This document shows, in pieces, positions 26,777-36,579 of a DNA stretch of 64,000 nt. Position 1 is the first letter of the stretch; the number at the start of each line of letters is the position of its first letter. The translations under genes and the position numbers were made by a program. The notes beneath the pieces were generated by a model. The model did not search any database, was not told the DNA's origin, and was given only the letters and a program-made list of their open reading frames with translations. Source of the stretch: Bacteroidia bacterium (GTDB lineage Bacteria; Bacteroidota; Bacteroidia; SpSt-205); assembly GCA_026414975.1 (NCBI GenBank), contig JAOAHZ010000001.1, positions 373,547 through 437,546 on the forward strand, read 5' to 3'.

Positions 26777-27889
26777 TTACTCAAAAATCTCTCGGATTCG
26801 CTTCCAGAACCCTTTTTCCGTTCGCTTCTCCTTGGGCTGGAAAGCTCTAAGGGCTCTCATCTCTTCCAGGAGCCTCTTCTCTTCTCTAGATACTTTACTG
26901 GGGACCCATACATGAACCTGGACCAATAAATGGCCCCGTTTCTGGCTATTGTACCGAGGGAGTCCTTTGCCCGGAAGTTTGAAGACCTCACCAGAGGGCG
27001 TGCCGGGGGATATGTGCAGGGGAATCTCTTCTCCGCTGAGAGTGGGTATGGATAGAGTCGTTCCTAAGACTAAGTCAGGGTAGGATACCCAAGCTTCATA
27101 AATAAGGTCCTCGCCCTTGCGCGTAAAGATAGGGTGGGGCTTTTCATGAATCTCTATGAGGAGGTCGCCCGGTGGACCTCCCCAGGGCCCCCGATTACCC
27201 GCGCCTCGCAGCGCTAAGGTTATGCCGCCGGAGGCACCGGGTGGTATTTGGACGGTCTGTCTATATACCTTTTTTCTGATACCGACGCCCCCACAACCTG
27301 CACAACGCTCAATAATACGGTAGCCTGTGCCCTGACAATCCGAGCAGACTTGATATACAATCTGCTGAAAGAAGCCTCCTCCCACTCTATAAGCTATTTG
27401 GCCGCTTCCTCCACAGGAGGGGCAGGATTGGGGAGGGCGCTTATTAGAGCTGCCCGTTCCCCCACACAGTTCGCAGATTTCGTCCCGAAGGTATTCAACC
27501 TCCTTTTCCACGCCAAATGCGATCTCTTCTAAGGAAAGCTGTATTTGTATGCGAACATCTTCACCTGAGATAGCTTGGGGACGACGCCCCCCTGAGCTTC
27601 GCCCTCCAAAAAAGGTACTGAATATCTCTTCTACCGCTTGAGAGAAGATTGTTTCTGCGCTTCCCCCTGCTGAACCGACAGTGCCAAAAAGATCGTATTG
27701 GCGGCGCTTCTCTGGGTCGCTTAGTACCTCATATGCCTCAGAGATTTCTTTGAATCGTTCTTCTGCTTCTTTATTGTTGGGGTTGCGGTCTGGGTGGTAT
27801 TCTAAAGCTAATCGCCGATAGGCTTTTTTGATAGTCTCAGCGTCGGCTTCTCGGCTGACACCTAAGATTTTGTAATAATCCTTTCTCAT
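26777..27889 (-). CDS. dnaJ: chaperone DnaJ (Hsp40)
   Basis: Co-chaperone that delivers substrates to DnaK and stimulates its ATPase. The J domain (1-68) has YHPDRNP with the HPD motif. There is a shortened G/F-rich linker, then four zinc motifs ([32 protein letters not shown], about 140-210) and the C-terminal peptide-binding domains. It has 370 residues. Last gene of the gapA-pgk-trx-grpE-dnaJ unit; starts 4 bases inside grpE. dnaK is not in the window. Confidence 0.96.
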   Translation of the reverse strand: MRKDYYKILGVSREADAETIKKAYRRLALEYHPDRNPNNKEAEERFKEISEAYEVLSDPEKRRQYDLFGTVGSAGGSAETIFSQAVEEIFSTFFGGRSSGGRRPQAISGEDVRIQIQLSLEEIAFGVEKEVEYLRDEICELCGGTGSSNKRPPQSCPSCGGSGQIAYRVGGGFFQQIVYQVCSDCQGTGYRIIERCAGCGGVGIRKKVYRQTVQIPPGASGGITLALRGAGNRGPWGGPPGDLLIEIHEKPHPIFTRKGEDLIYEAWVSYPDLVLGTTLSIPTLSGEEIPLHISPGTPSGEVFKLPGKGLPRYNSQKRGHLLVQVHVWVPSKVSREEKRLLEEMRALRAFQPKEKRTEKGFWKRIREIFE

Positions 27890-28485
27890 TCTGTGGTAAT
27901 CACACGGGCGGGACGCAGAAGCTGACCTTGGTAAAGGTAGCCAGCCTCCACGACTTCTAAGATGGTGTGAGGTTGGACGCCCTCTGGTGCGGGAACGGTA
28001 GAGATAACCTCGTGATACGCAGGATCAGGTAGGCTACCTACTTCAGGTTGAATAACCTGGATGGAGAGCTTTTGGAGAATATGGCTAAACTGCCGCTGCA
28101 TTAGTTCCAGACCCTCTTTGAGTCGGTCCAAATCAGGAGCTTCTCGAGCGGCTTGTAGCCCACGCTGGATGTTATCCAGTAGAGTCAGAAGGGGGCGAAG
28201 CAGGTCCATCTGAGCTGAAAGAATCTGCTGATGGAGGTCGCGCTGAACGCGACGGCGATAATTTTCCAGTTCGGCGGCGGCACGCAAAGCTCGGTCTTTC
28301 CAGACTTCTACCTCAGTTCGCAGGTGAGCTACTTCCTCTTCTAACTCAGAAGAGGCGCTCCTGCCTTCTTGCGCCTTAGAAGGAGGAACAGTTGTCTCTT
28401 CTTCCAGCCCAGAAGGGGCAGCTGCCTCTTCCAAGAGAATTTGTTCAGTCGTTTCAGGATTTTTCGTCAGGTCGGTCTCTGTCAT
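27886..28485 (-). CDS. grpE: nucleotide exchange factor GrpE
   Basis: Releases ADP from DnaK. An acidic, disordered N-terminus (about 1-50) is followed by a long coiled coil ([20 protein letters not shown]) with the conserved [14 protein letters not shown], and the beta-domain with [10 protein letters not shown] and [20 protein letters not shown]. It has 199 residues. It overlaps both neighbours by 4 bases, so grpE and dnaJ are probably translationally coupled. Confidence 0.94.
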   Translation of the reverse strand: MTETDLTKNPETTEQILLEEAAAPSGLEEETTVPPSKAQEGRSASSELEEEVAHLRTEVEVWKDRALRAAAELENYRRRVQRDLHQQILSAQMDLLRPLLTLLDNIQRGLQAAREAPDLDRLKEGLELMQRQFSHILQKLSIQVIQPEVGSLPDPAYHEVISTVPAPEGVQPHTILEVVEAGYLYQGQLLRPARVITTE

Positions 28486-28976
28486 AACTGAGAGGGATAG
28501 GTTTGCTTAAAGGTCTCCCAGCTCATAAAACGATGGAATCCCCCTGCAAAGTAACGCAGTACCTCGTCCATGAGACGGGGCGCGATGTATCCTCTCAGGA
28601 CGAGGAGTACCGCTCCGGAGGGCTCCATCAGCACGAGAGTGGGATATTCCATTTTTCCCTCTAACAAAAGATATGCCAACTGATTAGCATGCAGTTCTGG
28701 CAGATAAGGGAATAGGGTGCCGTTGAAAGGGATAGAGTCGCGTGATTCAGCGTTGAGGCGGATGCAGTGGAAGTTCTTTGCGGCGAAGTTGGCTATGATG
28801 GGATGAGACCAAGTATTCTGCTCCATCATAACGCAAGGGCTGCACCAAGGGGTGTAGATGTATATCAGAAGGAGTCTATCTACATACCGAGCCCGCTGGA
28901 AGGCTGTTTCTAAGTCCTGCCAAAGGATTTGAGCGAAGAGAGGCGAGACCAAGGCGATACCCCAGCGGGCTATCAT
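28482..28976 (-). CDS. exported thioredoxin-like protein (WCSPC)
   Basis: A 164-residue protein with a short N-terminal signal-like segment (MIARWGIALVSPLFAQ) and a thioredoxin fold with YTPWCSPCVMMEQNTW near residue 45. It is probably a periplasmic thiol-disulfide protein. It sits between pgk and grpE with 4-base overlaps on both sides, an unexpected place for an envelope redox protein. A related thioredoxin-TPR protein is encoded at 11.3 kb. Confidence 0.75.
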   Translation of the reverse strand: MIARWGIALVSPLFAQILWQDLETAFQRARYVDRLLLIYIYTPWCSPCVMMEQNTWSHPIIANFAAKNFHCIRLNAESRDSIPFNGTLFPYLPELHANQLAYLLLEGKMEYPTLVLMEPSGAVLLVLRGYIAPRLMDEVLRYFAGGFHRFMSWETFKQTYPSQL

Positions 28977-30157
28977 GACAGGAGTACAGCGAGGCCTGGA
29001 AGCGTTTCACCTGCGAGGAGTTCTAAGAGAGCTCCACCCCCCGTTGAGATGTAACTCACTTTGTCTGCTACGTCGGCTACTTCGGCTGCTGCAGCCGTAT
29101 CGCCGCCCCCGACAAGGCTGTATGCCCCACGCGCCGTTTCAGCTGCAATATACTCGGCGATCTTGGTAGTACCTTGTCTGAAAGCCTCCCATTCAAAGAC
29201 ACCCATCGGACCATTCCAAAGGATAGTACGGCTCCCTGAGATAAAAGAGCTGGCGGCTTGTATCGTTGCTGGACCGATGTCTAAACCCATATACCCTTCG
29301 GGAAAGGCCCCTACTTCATGAGGAAATACGCGCGCTGGAGCATCCGCCCGAAACTCCGTCGCAGCTACCGAGTCGCTGGGGAGGAGCACTTTCTTCCCCA
29401 TCTTCTCAGCTTGGGAGAGAATCTCTTTGGCGGCTTCCACCTGCTCGCGCTCTAAAAGCGATTTTCCGATAGGTAGGCCCAAGGCGTGAAGGAATGTGTA
29501 GCTCATACCTCCTCCAATCAATAGCCTATCTAAGCGGGATAAGAGGTTATGCAGAAGGGGCAGTTTATCGCTCACTTTAGCTCCCCCGATGACGACGAGA
29601 TAAGGCGATTCAATCTGTGTCAAGACTCGTTGAGCATTCTGCCATTCGGCCTCTACGAGGAAGCCAGCGTAGCGCTCAGGAAACAGCCGAGCCAGCGCCT
29701 CTACTGAAGCATGAGCCCGATGGAGAGACCCAAAAGCGTCACTGACATAGAGGTCGGCCCACTGAGCAAGAGCCTGAGCCAGTTGAGGGTCATTCGTCGT
29801 CTCTCCTGGAAAGAATCGGATATTTTCCATTAGATACACCCGTCCTCTCTCTATGGGCTGTGGTGTAAACGGATCGGCAATCCATCCTACGGGTTGCCCC
29901 AAGAGGCGTTCTAAGTGAGCTCGTACAGGAGCTAAGGAGTACTTCGGGTCGGGCTGCCCTTCCTTAGGGCGTCCTAAATGCGAACAGAGCACAACCCCTG
30001 CTCCTTCCTTGAGTAGATATTGAATCGTGGGAAGGGCGCTCCGAATGCGCCTATCATCTGTGATGCGTCCATCCTCTAAGGGAACATTGAAATCCACCCG
30101 AACAAACGCTCGGCGGTTCTGAAGCTGAGCCTGGTGTAGCGAAGGAAGGCCCTGCAT
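28973..30157 (-). CDS. pgk: phosphoglycerate kinase
   Basis: Transfers phosphate from 1,3-bisphosphoglycerate to ADP in glycolysis. Characteristic are RRAFVRVDFNVPLEDGRITDD, VVLCSHLGRPK, the GGAKVSDKLPLL segment and the C-terminal GGGDTAAAAEVADV and ISTGGGALLELLAG motifs. The length of 394 residues is standard. It lies one base after gapA. Confidence 0.97.
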   Translation of the reverse strand: MQGLPSLHQAQLQNRRAFVRVDFNVPLEDGRITDDRRIRSALPTIQYLLKEGAGVVLCSHLGRPKEGQPDPKYSLAPVRAHLERLLGQPVGWIADPFTPQPIERGRVYLMENIRFFPGETTNDPQLAQALAQWADLYVSDAFGSLHRAHASVEALARLFPERYAGFLVEAEWQNAQRVLTQIESPYLVVIGGAKVSDKLPLLHNLLSRLDRLLIGGGMSYTFLHALGLPIGKSLLEREQVEAAKEILSQAEKMGKKVLLPSDSVAATEFRADAPARVFPHEVGAFPEGYMGLDIGPATIQAASSFISGSRTILWNGPMGVFEWEAFRQGTTKIAEYIAAETARGAYSLVGGGDTAAAAEVADVADKVSYISTGGGALLELLAGETLPGLAVLLS

Positions 30158-30158
30158 G

Positions 30159-31228
<1,070 letters not shown>

Positions 31229-31232
31229 GAGC

Positions 31233-32273
31233 ATGGAGGCCCTTCGACAGGCTTATGAAACTCTTCGCCAGCGGGAGCCCCATCTTTACCTCCGTGAAGC
31301 TGCTGAGCGCTTGGGTGTGAGTGAAATGGAGCTTCTCCGCTTAGATGTAGGCAAGCAGGTTACGCGCCTTTCCCCCGACATACCGTCCATCCTTGAGTCC
31401 TTACCCTCCATGGGTCCCCTTAAGGCGCTGAGTCGGAACCGCTGGGTCGTTATAGAAACCACGGGCTCTTACCCTCGCCCTTATACTGAGCGGCATGTCA
31501 TGGTCTTTGCAAGTTCTGGAATAGACCTCCGAATCTACCTGCTGGCATGGAAGCATGTGTTTGCCGTGCGGTCCTTTGGGCGAGATGGACAGCCCCTATA
31601 CAGCATTCAGTTTTTCACGGAGTGGGGCGAAGCGGTTCATAAGGTTTATTTGACCACCGCTGAACAGCTCCCATTATGGGAGTCCCTTGTACAGACTTAT
31701 CGCCATGCCGACCAATCTATAGAAGCGGAACCAATCGCCTCAGCTCCTCCCTCGCCCTATGAGACGCCTCTTTCTCCCGATGTTCAAGCTGAGTTTTTGA
31801 AGCAGTGGGGAGCATTGGGGGATACGCATGAGTTTTTTGAGCTATTACGCCGTTTTCGGGTAGGCCGCCTTACCGCCGTGCAAATAGCTGAGGGGCGATA
31901 TGCGTGGCAGCTCCCGACGGAGGCTCTTCATCGGGTATTAGAGTGGGCTAAAGCGAGCCAGACTCCGATTATGTTCTTTGTAGGGAACGCAGGGATACAC
32001 CACATCTATTCGGGTACGATTCAGACGCTATCGCTGGCTCGGGGATGGCTGAATGTCTTAGACTCTCATTTCAACCTTCATATCAACCCTGCAGGAATCG
32101 GTCGTCTCTATTTGGTATGCAAGCCTACTAAGGAGGGCCCTATCTATTCTGTAGAAGCCTTCGGTCCTCAGGGAGAGGAGGTACTTTGGGTATTCGGGGC
32201 GCGCAAGCCAGGGACTGCCGTACCTCCGAGCTGGCAGGCTTATGTACAGAGCCTAATAGCTGCCACAGCATAA
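31233..32273 (+). CDS. HmuS/HemS-like haem-handling protein (hemin-degrading factor)
   Basis: A 346-residue protein with two homologous halves, as in HemS/HmuS/ChuS, cytoplasmic proteins that bind haem and help degrade or traffic it. The first half has YLREAAERLGVSEMELLRLD and LKALSRNRWVVIETTGSY. The second half has FVGNAGIHHIYSGTIQTL and ends with VFGARKPGTAVPPSWQAYV, the usual repeat ending. No haem transporter or TonB receptor gene is adjacent. The frame is open upstream, but the promoter fixes the start at 31233. Confidence 0.85.
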   Translation: MEALRQAYETLRQREPHLYLREAAERLGVSEMELLRLDVGKQVTRLSPDIPSILESLPSMGPLKALSRNRWVVIETTGSYPRPYTERHVMVFASSGIDLRIYLLAWKHVFAVRSFGRDGQPLYSIQFFTEWGEAVHKVYLTTAEQLPLWESLVQTYRHADQSIEAEPIASAPPSPYETPLSPDVQAEFLKQWGALGDTHEFFELLRRFRVGRLTAVQIAEGRYAWQLPTEALHRVLEWAKASQTPIMFFVGNAGIHHIYSGTIQTLSLARGWLNVLDSHFNLHINPAGIGRLYLVCKPTKEGPIYSVEAFGPQGEEVLWVFGARKPGTAVPPSWQAYVQSLIAATA

Positions 32274-32340
32274 TCGGGGAAAAGACGAAGGGTTAGAAGG
32301 GGTCTTGTTTTAGGAGCACGGAGAATCATCTGAAAGCGGT

Positions 32341-32371
32341 GGCAGAGGCATCGGTTCGGGATGGGTCTGCC
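32341..32371. terminator. candidate hairpin between convergent genes
   Basis: GGCAGA with TCTGCC, an internal mismatch, then CATC with GATG around a small loop. It lies in the 135-base gap between the HmuS-like gene and paaD, which converge. A smaller GGGCG/CGCCC inverted repeat follows at about 32378-32394. Confidence 0.35.
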
Positions 32372-32408
32372 TTACATGGGCGGCTCAGACGCCCTAAATG
32401 CCAGAGCT

Positions 32409-32894
32409 CTATAAAGGAGGTTTGAAGAGCTCAAAGGCTTCTCCACAACTGTGGCAATAGAAAATGGCCCGGCAGGCCGTCGGACCAAAAGGGGAAGTGA
32501 GGCTGACAGCTTCTGAGTGGCAGCGAGGACAGGCTACCTCTGAGAACATTTCTCGGGGGTCATCCGTGAGCTTTTTCGGAATAGCAAATCCTGCCTTTCG
32601 GAGGGCTGTCCAGCCTGCCTCCGTAACATACTCAGCCTGCCAGGGGCGGCTATACTCCACATGAACTTTAGGCTTCAAGCCTTTTTCCCTCAGAAGGGCT
32701 TCTATGCTTTGTTGGAGCAGCTTTACCGCGGGGCACCCCGCAAAGGTGGGAATCAGCTCTACCTGTACGCCTTCCTCTTCAACTCGAATCTCCCCAACCA
32801 TCCCCATATCTACGACGGATACATGAGGTATTTCTGGGTCTGGGATGGACTTGAGCCATTCTCGTATCGTATCGGGCGTGAGGGAGGCTTTCAT
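32409..32894 (-). CDS. paaD: phenylacetate degradation protein PaaD
   Basis: A MIP18/DUF59-type protein of about 161 residues required for maturation of the phenylacetyl-CoA epoxidase. The DUF59 core has SIPDPEIPHVSVVDMGMV and TFAGCPAVKLLQQSIEALL. The C-terminal zinc or Fe-S ribbon has CPRCHSE and CHSCGEAFELFKP, the feature that separates PaaD from SufT. The start at 32894 overlaps arsC by 4 bases; an upstream ATG would overlap further. Confidence 0.92.
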   Translation of the reverse strand: MKASLTPDTIREWLKSIPDPEIPHVSVVDMGMVGEIRVEEEGVQVELIPTFAGCPAVKLLQQSIEALLREKGLKPKVHVEYSRPWQAEYVTEAGWTALRKAGFAIPKKLTDDPREMFSEVACPRCHSEAVSLTSPFGPTACRAIFYCHSCGEAFELFKPPL

Positions 32895-33283
32895 ATCTGG
32901 CGAGCAAAGTCGGTTGCCCACACCCGAATAGCGTCTCTAACTTGGCGGAAGAGTTCTATATCGCCTTGCGATGGATCAGGAAAGCTCACATGCAGGTTAT
33001 ACCGAGCGGGGATGTAGGGACAGCTCTCCCGGGCCGAGTCGCAGACAGTAATCACATAATCCCAAGTTTGGCCGGCGTATTTCTCTACGGCATCCGAGGT
33101 GTGAGTGGATAGGTCATATCCTTCTTCGGCCATGACGGCTTTAGCTAAGGGATGGATACCGCGAGGGTCGGTTCCAGCGCTATACACTTCGGCTCTGTCA
33201 TTCAGCAGTCGCCGTAGGTAAGCCTCGGCTATCTGGCTGCGGGTGCTATTGTGCGTACAAACCACGAGAATGCGCGTTACCAT
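32891..33283 (-). CDS. arsC: arsenate reductase, thioredoxin-coupled (LMW-phosphatase fold)
   Basis: Reduces arsenate to arsenite, using an N-terminal CX5R phosphatase loop (VVCTHNSTRSQIAEAY) and a downstream cysteine pair in VCDSARESCP, the relay used with thioredoxin. It has 130 residues. A low-molecular-weight tyrosine phosphatase is less likely because the second cysteine pair is present. It lies between paaC and paaD with overlaps of 7 and 4 bases, so it is part of the phenylacetate operon. No arsR or arsB-like gene is nearby. Confidence 0.88.
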   Translation of the reverse strand: MVTRILVVCTHNSTRSQIAEAYLRRLLNDRAEVYSAGTDPRGIHPLAKAVMAEEGYDLSTHTSDAVEKYAGQTWDYVITVCDSARESCPYIPARYNLHVSFPDPSQGDIELFRQVRDAIRVWATDFARQI

Positions 33284-34041
33284 TCGGCTTCTGGATCGGA
33301 GGCGGAGACCTCTGTCATTTCGGCATACAGCTCGTCAAAATAGAGGCTTCGTAGGCCGTGGCGAGCCCCCTTGAGAGGAAGTAAAGCGCTTTCCGAAGGT
33401 TGGGTATGGACAAGGCCAGCTTCTCTGAGCCAGGGGGTTATTTGGGCCAGCCATAGGTTTCGCAGGTCTGACGAGGGGGGTATCCAACCAGCTTCTACCA
33501 TATCGGGTTCATAAGGCATCTCTTCAAAGAGCATCCATGCGTAAGGGAAGAGCTGGTCCAAAGCGCTTTGTAGGCGTAGATGAGCTTCCTCCGTGGAGCG
33601 TCCCAGTCGCTGAACCCAGGTGTACGCATGCATCCAGTGGTATTTCTCCTCACGAAGGAGGCGCTCAGCTAAGCCAGCCAAAGGCTCGTAGGTACTGTGT
33701 CTTAGGGCCTCTAAACGAACCTGCTCCGCTGCATCGTACAAGAAGTGCCTCATTAGAGCTAAGCCGTAATCATAGTCAAAGTTGGGAAGCTCTACTAAGT
33801 GGGCGCTGCGGAAAGCGTTAGGTTGCCGTTTAAAGGCGTATTCGTCGGGAGAGGAAAGGCCTAAATCCGTAAGGAGCTGGTAATACGCTTGGGCGTGACC
33901 AGTCTCATCCTGAGCTATGGAAGCAAAGGCGATGTCCTCTTCCAGTATGGGTCCTAAGCCTATCCATTCAGCATGGCGATGACCCATCAACAGTTCATCA
34001 TCCGCCAAAGAGAGCACCAAGGATTCCAGAGCCTCTATCAT
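33277..34041 (-). CDS. paaC: phenylacetyl-CoA epoxidase structural subunit PaaC
   Basis: A ferritin-like four-helix subunit of 254 residues that pairs with PaaA in the phenylacetyl-CoA 1,2-epoxidase complex. Characteristic segments are ADDELLMGHRHAEWIGLGP, FASIAQDETGHAQAYY and LLREEKYHWMHAYTWVQRL. It overlaps paaB and arsC. Established family knowledge: PaaC supports PaaA structurally, with PaaA holding the di-iron site. Confidence 0.95.
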   Translation of the reverse strand: MIEALESLVLSLADDELLMGHRHAEWIGLGPILEEDIAFASIAQDETGHAQAYYQLLTDLGLSSPDEYAFKRQPNAFRSAHLVELPNFDYDYGLALMRHFLYDAAEQVRLEALRHSTYEPLAGLAERLLREEKYHWMHAYTWVQRLGRSTEEAHLRLQSALDQLFPYAWMLFEEMPYEPDMVEAGWIPPSSDLRNLWLAQITPWLREAGLVHTQPSESALLPLKGARHGLRSLYFDELYAEMTEVSASDPEAEW

Positions 34042-34424
34042 GCTGAGGTAGGCTTGAGGCGGTCGCGGTATTTTTCCAGGCGTTCGCGGGTATGAAGGTA
34101 GCCCTGCGGTTCTCGGTAACTTTTATCGGTGGCAGGGGTAAAAAGCTCTTCGTCTTCTGGACTTGTCCATAAAATAGCTTCGGTGGGGACGACCCAGAGA
34201 GCTACACAGGGACTGCGACGGGCGTATTGTTCTTTTGCTAAAAGGAGGGCTATATCTGGGCTGGGTGCATGTAGGGAGCCGACATGTTGGGCATGGCTGC
34301 CGCGGGTGCGCAGCACGAATACTTCGTAGGTTGGCCAGTGTTCAAGGGCTTCAAGGGGGCGCTGTGGGAGTTGCCAGAGTTCAGGTTCCGCCCGCCGAAT
34401 GCGCGGGTCTAACGACTTTTTCAT
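34038..34424 (-). CDS. paaB: phenylacetyl-CoA epoxidase small subunit PaaB
   Basis: A 128-residue subunit of the multicomponent epoxidase. The conserved [21 protein letters not shown] and [17 protein letters not shown] segments identify it. The start is set at ATG 34424 (MKKSLDPRI), giving a 4-base ATGA overlap with paaA; a longer open frame upstream only reads antisense-like sequence inside paaA. Confidence 0.94.
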   Translation of the reverse strand: MKKSLDPRIRRAEPELWQLPQRPLEALEHWPTYEVFVLRTRGSHAQHVGSLHAPSPDIALLLAKEQYARRSPCVALWVVPTEAILWTSPEDEELFTPATDKSYREPQGYLHTRERLEKYRDRLKPTSA

Positions 34425-35416
34425 GCCAAAGGCGTTACATACCGCGCCTCGGGAGAGCGAAGGGCCTCTCGCACCCACCGCCCCTTCTCCTCGGCGAAGC
34501 GGCGCACAGCGAGACGCTCCTTGTTGCAAGGCCCATCTCCATTTATCACCCGCCAAAACTCATCCCAGTCTGGGTCTGAATACTCCCAGCGGCCTGTATC
34601 AGGGTTTTTTCGGAGGTTAGGGTCTGGAATCGTTAGGCCCAGCTCCCATATCTTCGGAACATACATGTCCAGAAACTGCTGGCGCATTTCGTCGTTGGTA
34701 GCCAGCTTGACTTTCCACTTGACGAGCTTCTCGGTATGGACGGATTGGGTATCAGGGGGGCCAAAAAAGTGCATGATAGGGCGCCACCAACGATTAAGGG
34801 CATCTTGCAGCATAGCGCGCTGTTTAGGCGTCCCTGTAGCTAAGTAGACTACGCTATCGTAGCCATATTTGAGGTGAAAGGATTCTTCCCAACAGATACG
34901 CTCTAAGGCACGGATGTAGGGGCCGTAAGAGCCCTTAGAGTTGGTGGTCTGATTGATGATAGCCCCTGCGTCCACCAGCCAAGCTATTACCGCCGTATCA
35001 GCCCAAGTTTGAGCAGGGTAGTTGAAGACATTGGAGTATTTGGACTTTCCAGAGAGCAGGTCGTTTATCATTTGCTCTCGGGGCTTTCCTAAGGTTTCAG
35101 CAGCGCTATACAGGAGCTGAGCATGTCCCACTTCATCTTGAACTTTTGCCATGAGGGCAAGTTTTCGGCGAAAATTAGGGGCTCGGGTGATCCAAGTGCC
35201 CTCAGGTAAGGCGCCAATAATCTCAGAATGAGCATGCTGCTCTATGAGCCGAATAAGCTGACGCCGGTACTCAAATGGCATCCAATCTTGGGGCTCTATC
35301 TTGTCTCCCCGGGCAATGCGAGCCTCAAACTCCGCCAGCTTATCCGGGTCCTCCTCGTGAACTTTTTTGCCCCAGTTTTCAATGTCCTCAGGGCGCAGAG
35401 TCAAGTTGCCGTACAT
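34421..35416 (-). CDS. paaA: phenylacetyl-CoA epoxidase catalytic subunit PaaA
   Basis: Di-iron oxygenase subunit that epoxidises the aromatic ring of phenylacetyl-CoA, the entry to aerobic phenylacetate breakdown. Ferritin-like iron ligands are visible in [30 protein letters not shown] and [14 protein letters not shown]. It has about 331 residues. The start is placed at 35416 because TATATTTG ends 4 bases before it; the longer frame covers the promoter. paaE (reductase) and paaK (ligase) are not in the window. Confidence 0.96.
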   Translation of the reverse strand: MYGNLTLRPEDIENWGKKVHEEDPDKLAEFEARIARGDKIEPQDWMPFEYRRQLIRLIEQHAHSEIIGALPEGTWITRAPNFRRKLALMAKVQDEVGHAQLLYSAAETLGKPREQMINDLLSGKSKYSNVFNYPAQTWADTAVIAWLVDAGAIINQTTNSKGSYGPYIRALERICWEESFHLKYGYDSVVYLATGTPKQRAMLQDALNRWWRPIMHFFGPPDTQSVHTEKLVKWKVKLATNDEMRQQFLDMYVPKIWELGLTIPDPNLRKNPDTGRWEYSDPDWDEFWRVINGDGPCNKERLAVRRFAEEKGRWVREALRSPEARYVTPLA

Positions 35417-35420
35417 GAGA

Positions 35421-35449
35421 CAAATATACGACTTTTTCCAATCTTCCAA
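35421..35449 (-). promoter_or_regulatory. promoter TTG-18-TATATTTG for the paa operon
   Basis: Minus-strand TTG (35449-35447), 18 bases, then TATATTTG (35428-35421), ending 4 bases before the paaA ATG. No PaaR-type operator palindrome was recognised. Confidence 0.7.
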
Positions 35450-35585
35450 ATGTTTGGTCGGTAAATGCCAATCCGCAAGTAAGCTGCGCTGAGTAGCCCA
35501 AAGGCGGGCTTTGATTCCCTGCCTTTGAGGGGCAAGCTCTATTGACCGAGCTTTGCTTTTCCCAGAGCGAGGAAGCGGTTGAGTG

Positions 35586-36551
35586 ATGGATTCCTCCTGT
35601 ACCTTCGTAGGCGTGTGGCGGAGTGAAGCCTATGAGCGTGGCTTAGAAGCCCTTCATTGGCCGGAATTAGACGCGTGGGAGACGTGGATGCACTATGCCC
35701 TTTCGGGGGGCGGCAAGCGACTGCGTCCCTACTTAGCGTGGATGAGTTATGCGTATTATGCACAGGAGCGGGCTTCTTGGGAGGAGGCGCTTCCGCTGCT
35801 GCGAGCTATTGAAATCTTGCACACCTTCACCCTCGTGCATGACGATGTAATGGATAAATCTGAGCTCCGGCGGGGCCGACCGACGATTTATCGGCTTACC
35901 GATGAAAATACCGCTATTCTTATCGGAGATGCCTTGATAATCGCAGCTTATAGAGAATTGATGGCGATATCTTCTCCCGCAACTGGCCGGTTAGGGGACA
36001 TCCTATCTTCTGCGGCTCTTCGGGTGTGTCATGGTCAGCTATTGGACTTAGCTCTTGCTAGGCGTCCAACTGCGATGGTCAAAATGGACGACTATCTCAA
36101 AATGATCTCCGAAAAAACGGGAGCCCTCTTAGGAGCAGCTTTAGAGACGGGGGCTGTTCTGGGTGGAGCTTCTGAAGCCGAATCTCACCAACTTCGACTT
36201 ATAGGTGAGGCAATAGGCCGATACTTTCAGCTACAGGATGACTACCTGGATGCATTTGGAGAGGAAACTGGCAAAGTACGGGGGGGCGATATCGTAGAGG
36301 GTAAGAAGACCTTTCTCTGGCTTTGGGCTTGGGCTGAGGCCTCTCCTGATGAGCAAATGCAGTTAGAAACTCTCACCGGCGAAGAGCGCCGGGCCTTTGG
36401 ACTCCATTTGTACGAGAAGCTCGGTCTACAGAAGCGAGGGACTCAATACCTGAAGGAAGAGCGTGCCGAAGTGGAAAAACTCTTGCATGGGGTTGCCTGT
36501 AGGTCCCTACTGTCAGAGATATTGATTCAGTTAGAAAGACGGTCTCGGTGA
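35586..36551 (+). CDS. polyprenyl (trans-isoprenyl) diphosphate synthase
   Basis: Condenses isopentenyl diphosphate onto allylic diphosphates. The first aspartate-rich motif is in [18 protein letters not shown] and the second in [21 protein letters not shown], as in FPP, GGPP and longer-chain synthases. [12 protein letters not shown] is also conserved. It has 321 residues. Chain length cannot be read safely. ATG 35586 or the adjacent GTG 35583 may be used; no clear -7 box precedes it. Confidence 0.93.
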   Translation: MDSSCTFVGVWRSEAYERGLEALHWPELDAWETWMHYALSGGGKRLRPYLAWMSYAYYAQERASWEEALPLLRAIEILHTFTLVHDDVMDKSELRRGRPTIYRLTDENTAILIGDALIIAAYRELMAISSPATGRLGDILSSAALRVCHGQLLDLALARRPTAMVKMDDYLKMISEKTGALLGAALETGAVLGGASEAESHQLRLIGEAIGRYFQLQDDYLDAFGEETGKVRGGDIVEGKKTFLWLWAWAEASPDEQMQLETLTGEERRAFGLHLYEKLGLQKRGTQYLKEERAEVEKLLHGVACRSLLSEILIQLERRSR

Positions 36552-36565
36552 AGGGCGCAACTCCT

Positions 36566-36573
36566 TACCTTTG
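36566..36573 (+). promoter_or_regulatory. -7 promoter box TACCTTTG for glnN
   Basis: Exact TAnnTTTG match ending 6 bases before ATG 36580. Confidence 0.6.
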
Positions 36574-36579
36574 CGATCC

